Shown here piece after piece: positions 60,885 to 64,000 of a DNA stretch of 64,000 nt. Every line of letters begins with the position of its first letter. The stretch's first letter is position 1. The notes beneath the pieces are model-generated. The model was not told where the DNA came from. It saw only the letters and a list, made by a program, of their open reading frames with translations, and ran no database searches. This stretch comes from Parvibaculum sp002684405 (lineage in GTDB: Bacteria; Pseudomonadota; Alphaproteobacteria; Parvibaculales; Parvibaculaceae), in NCBI GenBank assembly GCA_965140395.1, contig OZ223207.1:806001-870000 (forward strand), given 5' to 3'. The position numbers and the translations under genes are program-made.

Positions 60885-60989
60885 GCGTATTTCTGAGTGC
60901 ATTTCCAGCGGAAACCGACATTCCCGAATGGTTCGCTTAACCGCCCTGTGCCATATTGCGCGCTGATTTAACGCCCGCCTTCAAAGCCC

Positions 60990-61847
60990 ATGCAGCGCTA
61001 TAGAAATCCCATCCGCTGGTTCGTCCTCGTGTCGCTCTTCTTCCTGATGTTCCCTGATGTGGATATCTGGGTGTCGGGCCTCTTCTATTCGCCTGAAAGC
61101 GGCTTTTTCTGGCGTGACGCAGCGCCGATGCGCTTCGTCTATGAGGGCATCCATTTCGTCACGCGCTGGCTTTCCATCTTCCTGCTGGGCAGCCTTCTGG
61201 TCCGGCTCATCGTGGCCTGGGTGCCGCGTCTGCGGTCGCGCTATGCGGCGTCGCCAGCGGGGGCCGCGTCGCGGCGGATCGAGCGGCGCGTCGGGGCGGC
61301 GGTGGATGCCTCGCTCATCTTCCGCATGGGCGCGGGCGCATTGCGTGCGGTCAAGGGTGTCTGGCGGGAAGTCTGGGGCTTCATCAAGGGGATCGCCCAT
61401 AGCGTGTCGACGGCAAAGCTCGTCTATCTTGCGCTTTGCATGGCGCTGGGGCCGGGCCTTGTGGTCAATACGATCTTCAAGAACGAATGGGGCCGGGCAC
61501 GGCCGCATCAGATCGTGGAGTTCGGCGGCGTGGATCAGTTCACGCCGGTCTGGGTCATTTCCAACCAGTGCGTGAAGAACTGCTCTTTCGTCTCGGGCCA
61601 TGCGGCGATGGGGTATTACCTGTTCGCCTTTGCCTTCCTGGCATTTCCGCCCTTGCGGCGCAGCCTGTTCGCTCTTTCCATGGTCGCGGGCTTTGCTGTG
61701 GGCATGGTGCGCGTCATACAGGGCGATCATTTCCTCAGCGACGTGATCCTGCCCGGCTTCTTCGTCTTTGCCGTTTGTGCGGCGCTCTATGAGCTTTTCG
61801 TTGCCCGCGGCTGGCTCGAGGATGCGCGGTCGCCCGGACGCTACTGA
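60990..61847 (+). CDS. PAP2 family lipid phosphatase (LpxE/LpxF-like)
   Basis: A 285-residue membrane protein with an N-terminal helix pair and the PAP2 catalytic motifs KNEWGRARP (about 165-173), SFVSGHAA (about 199-206) and VRVIQGDHFLSD (about 229-240). Its layout resembles lipid A phosphatases and phosphatidylglycerophosphate phosphatases. A hydrophilic Ala/Arg-rich loop (about 82-115) separates the first helices. Which phospholipid it acts on cannot be told. It converges with panC with a six-base gap. Confidence 0.85.
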   Translation: MQRYRNPIRWFVLVSLFFLMFPDVDIWVSGLFYSPESGFFWRDAAPMRFVYEGIHFVTRWLSIFLLGSLLVRLIVAWVPRLRSRYAASPAGAASRRIERRVGAAVDASLIFRMGAGALRAVKGVWREVWGFIKGIAHSVSTAKLVYLALCMALGPGLVVNTIFKNEWGRARPHQIVEFGGVDQFTPVWVISNQCVKNCSFVSGHAAMGYYLFAFAFLAFPPLRRSLFALSMVAGFAVGMVRVIQGDHFLSDVILPGFFVFAVCAALYELFVARGWLEDARSPGRY

Positions 61848-61853
61848 GGCGGC

Positions 61854-62720
61854 TTATACCGGCATATTGTCGATCAGGCGTGTGCGGCCGATTTTGGCGG
61901 CGACGAGGATGCGCGCATCGCCATGCGCCTTGTCGTCCTCGAAGGGGGCCAGCGACGCGGCGTGACGGATTTCCAGATAATCCAGCGTGTCGAAACCGGC
62001 GGCGAGAATGCGCTCTCCGCCTTCCTTTACCGCCTGTGAAACGGGCGTGCCGCCGGCGGCCATTTTTGCCGTCTCACGCAGGATGACGTTCAGTTCGCCC
62101 GCAATCCTGCGTTCTTCCGGCGAGAGATAGACGTTGCGCGAGGACATGGCGAGGCCGTCCGCCTCGCGCATGATGGGGCCGCCGAGGATTTCCACCGGAA
62201 TATTGAGATCGCGCACCATGCGGCGGATGACCATGAGCTGCTGCCAGTCCTTCTCGCCGAAAATGGCGATGTCGGGCAGCGCGGCCAGCAGCAGCTTGGA
62301 GACGATGGTGGCGACGCCTGCGAAATGGGTGGGGCGGAAGCTGCCTTCCAGCGGTTCGGAGACGCCGAAAACGCTGACCGTGGTGGAAAAGCCTTCCGGA
62401 TACATTTCCTGCGCCGTGGGCGCGAAAATGAGCGAGGCCTTGTCGGCCAGCGCTTCTGCGTCCGCAGCTTCCTGACGGGGATAGGCGTCGAGGTCCTCAT
62501 GCGGTGCGAATTGGGTCGGGTTCACGAAGATCGAGACGACGACATGGTCGGCCTTTTCGCGGGCGAGATCCACCAGCGACAGATGGCCTGCATGGAGCGC
62601 CCCCATGGTCGGAACGAGCGCGACCGTCTCGCCCTTCATGACCCAACCGGCAACCGCGGCGCGAAGGTCTTCTATCGAGCGGGCGACGGGCAGGGCGTAG
62701 CTGTTCGTGTCGAGCGCCAT
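61854..62720 (-). CDS. panC: Pantoate-beta-alanine ligase
   Basis: Last step of pantothenate synthesis, needed for coenzyme A. I chose the ATG giving MALDTNSYALPVARS (with GGGGAA upstream); a longer form would add 13 non-conserved residues. It has 288 residues. The PTMGALHAGHLSLV signature (about 37-50), FGEKDWQQLM (KDxQQ motif) and SSRNVYLSPEER are all present. The panB gene is not adjacent. Confidence 0.96.
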   Translation of the reverse strand: MALDTNSYALPVARSIEDLRAAVAGWVMKGETVALVPTMGALHAGHLSLVDLAREKADHVVVSIFVNPTQFAPHEDLDAYPRQEAADAEALADKASLIFAPTAQEMYPEGFSTTVSVFGVSEPLEGSFRPTHFAGVATIVSKLLLAALPDIAIFGEKDWQQLMVIRRMVRDLNIPVEILGGPIMREADGLAMSSRNVYLSPEERRIAGELNVILRETAKMAAGGTPVSQAVKEGGERILAAGFDTLDYLEIRHAASLAPFEDDKAHGDARILVAAKIGRTRLIDNMPV

Positions 62721-62874
62721 ATTCGTGTTCCCCGAAAGGCTGTGAGTTCTGCCGGACAATAGGCAGGCCCCGCGCTTCGTTCAATGGCGTTGGGCCTTGG
62801 GCGCGGGAAAGGCATATCCGGCATGCGACCGTTGGGCGGCTTCCAATCGGGTGAAAACGGACTACATATTGGCT

Positions 62875-63207
62875 ATGTCCAAAATCGCGACCAGCCTTGC
62901 CGTTCTTGTCTCGCTCGCCATTTCGGCGGTGCCGGCCCATGCGGTCGATCTGATGTCGGGCGGGAAGCCCGGATCGGCTGCCTCGCCAAACTATCCGATG
63001 CCGGAAACCAAATCCTCGACGGCACCGGAAGTGAAGCCACGCAAGAATTACATTCCGGGGCATCCGAGCAAATATGGCGGTTATGTCCGCGGCCGGTACG
63101 AAGAGGGGCCGCCTTTGCCGCCGCTCGCACCGGGCGAGAAATCGCAAGGCTATGTGCCGGGGCATCACAATGCGGACGGGCGCTATATCCCCGGTCATCC
63201 CAAATAA
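62875..63207 (+). CDS. Small secreted protein with PGH repeats
   Basis: Not recognised. The start MSKIATSLAVLVS opens a signal peptide cleaved near AHA-VD (about 23-24), leaving about 87 residues. The mature part is low in hydrophobics and rich in Pro, Gly and Lys. It carries three copies of Y[IV]PGH (NYIPGHPSKYGG, GYVPGHHNADG, RYIPGHPK). The histidines could bind metal. No Shine-Dalgarno site is visible. A TACATA (62863-62868) lies six bases before the ATG, so the mRNA could be leaderless. Base composition matches the neighbours. Confidence 0.7.
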   Translation: MSKIATSLAVLVSLAISAVPAHAVDLMSGGKPGSAASPNYPMPETKSSTAPEVKPRKNYIPGHPSKYGGYVRGRYEEGPPLPPLAPGEKSQGYVPGHHNADGRYIPGHPK

Positions 63208-63344
63208 AAACCACGTGTTTGTGCCGTTTCCGAACGGAAGCGCACGGGCTTTCGCGACATGCGCCGCAACAAGTTGACGAGCGGTGCCCGGCGCTCGCAA
63301 ACTCCGGTAATCGATTCCCATTTATGTGGCGTTTGCGGGGGCGA

Positions 63345-64000
63345 ATGAGCCAGAGCGAAGGGCGGAATGCCGCCCATGTCATTGTTCTAGGCAATGAGAA
63401 GGGCGGGTCGGGCAAGACCACCACCGCCATGCATGTCATTGCGAGTCTGCTTCATGAAGGCATGCGCGTCGGGTCCATCGACCTCGACAGCCGCCAACGC
63501 TCGCTTACCCGTTATGTGGAAAACCGCAAGGCTTGGTGCGATGCCAATGGCGTGAAGCTTGCCATGCCGGATCATCGCGTGATCGACCGCTCCAAGGCGG
63601 CCACCGTGGCCGACGCGCAGGCGGAAGAACAGGCGGCTTTCGACGTGGCTTTCGAGGAGCTGTCGGCGACATGCGATTTTATCGTCATCGATTCTCCGGG
63701 TACGGATAACTACCTGTCGCGCGCAGGCCATGCCGTCGCCGACACGCTGATCACGCCGATGAACGACAGTTTCGTCGATTTCGACCTGCTGGGACGGGTG
63801 GATCCGCAGACCTATCAGCTCAAGGGGCCGAGCGTTTACAGCGAAATGGTCTGGGAAAGCCGCAAGCGGCGCGCGATGAAGGATGGCGGTCAGATCGACT
63901 GGGTGGTGATGCGAAACCGCCTGTCGCATGTCGATGCCAAGAACAAGCGCCGCGTGGAAGCCGTGCTCGAAACGCTTACCGAACGTATCGGGTTTCGCCT
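63345..64000 (+). CDS. mipZ: MipZ-type division-site ParA-like ATPase, 5' part
   Basis: Gradient-forming ATPase that inhibits FtsZ near the poles and places the division site in alphaproteobacteria. The coding frame runs off the window; 218 codons are visible. The deviant Walker A is KGGSGKTT (19-26) in GNEKGGSGKTT, followed by SIDLDSRQRSLTRY, FIVIDSPG (Walker B-like) and the very diagnostic TPMNDSFVDFDLLGRVDP and DWVVMRNRLSH. These match Caulobacter MipZ closely. The start follows GCGGGGGCGA. Confidence 0.92.
   Translation, partial: MSQSEGRNAAHVIVLGNEKGGSGKTTTAMHVIASLLHEGMRVGSIDLDSRQRSLTRYVENRKAWCDANGVKLAMPDHRVIDRSKAATVADAQAEEQAAFDVAFEELSATCDFIVIDSPGTDNYLSRAGHAVADTLITPMNDSFVDFDLLGRVDPQTYQLKGPSVYSEMVWESRKRRAMKDGGQIDWVVMRNRLSHVDAKNKRRVEAVLETLTERIGFR

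Overview
The window is a contiguous piece of a GC-rich alphaproteobacterial chromosome. The evidence is the fused tRNA-Trp/secE/nusG/rplKAJL/rpoBC/str/S10/spc/alpha ribosomal superregion, the secY-adk-rpsM order without rpsD, an ATP12-type F1 assembly factor, an AsmA protein, a MipZ division-site ATPase, and a DUF1489 protein. I cannot name the genus from sequence alone; a Parvibaculum-like or rhizobial-type lineage would fit. There are no insertion sequences, CRISPR arrays, prophage genes or rRNA genes.

Positions 1-32340 are the information-processing block, all on the + strand. It holds the 3' end of tRNA-Trp, secE, nusG, rplK, rplA, an L10-type mRNA leader, rplJ, rplL, rpoB and rpoC, closed by a strong terminator. 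A secreted DUF4344 putative metallopeptidase follows. Then come the str genes (rpsL, rpsG, fusA, tuf), S10 (rpsJ to rpsQ), spc (rplN to secY), adk, and the alpha operon (rpsM, rpsK, rpoA, rplQ), closed by a second strong terminator. The block contains 30 ribosomal protein genes. The adk-rpsM gap carries a near-consensus promoter, so the alpha operon can be transcribed on its own. Conserved hairpins sit in the rplL-rpoB, rpoB-rpoC, tuf-rpsJ and rpsK-rpoA gaps.

Positions 32480-46560 are mixed housekeeping: a periplasmic Deg protease; a divergent bfd-bfr iron-storage pair behind a palindromic candidate operator; a tightly overlapped run rarA-crcB-rluC-HAD phosphatase followed by an AsmA protein and ATP12; propionyl-CoA carboxylase (pccB-pccA) with a terminator; a beta-helix/multi-TM membrane protein; and lipB on the other strand.

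Positions 46560-52180 hold a stand-alone FliN/SpoA protein, a precorrin-2 dehydrogenase/APS reductase pair (sulfate assimilation) behind a strikingly AT-rich palindromic promoter region, tRNA-Leu(GAG), a MgtE magnesium channel, a secreted six-bladed Kelch protein and a PAP2 phosphatase.

Positions 52290-60400 are a catabolic cluster. It has a thiolase, an NTF2-like protein, a TetR regulator with an operator-like palindrome, and a divergent leucine-degradation operon (isovaleryl-CoA dehydrogenase, methylcrotonyl-CoA carboxylase beta and alpha, then an alpha/beta hydrolase). The hydratase and HMG-CoA lyase of the pathway are not here. Together with pccBA this points to degradation of branched-chain and odd-chain acyl-CoAs.

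Positions 60450-64000 carry a DUF1489 protein, a second PAP2 phosphatase, panC, a small secreted protein with repeated PGH motifs, and the 5' part of mipZ, cut by the window end. No clearly new multi-gene system is visible. The best unexplained items are the regulatory structures, the isolated fliN, the cysG-cysH pair without cysI, the PGH-repeat protein and the beta-helix membrane protein.
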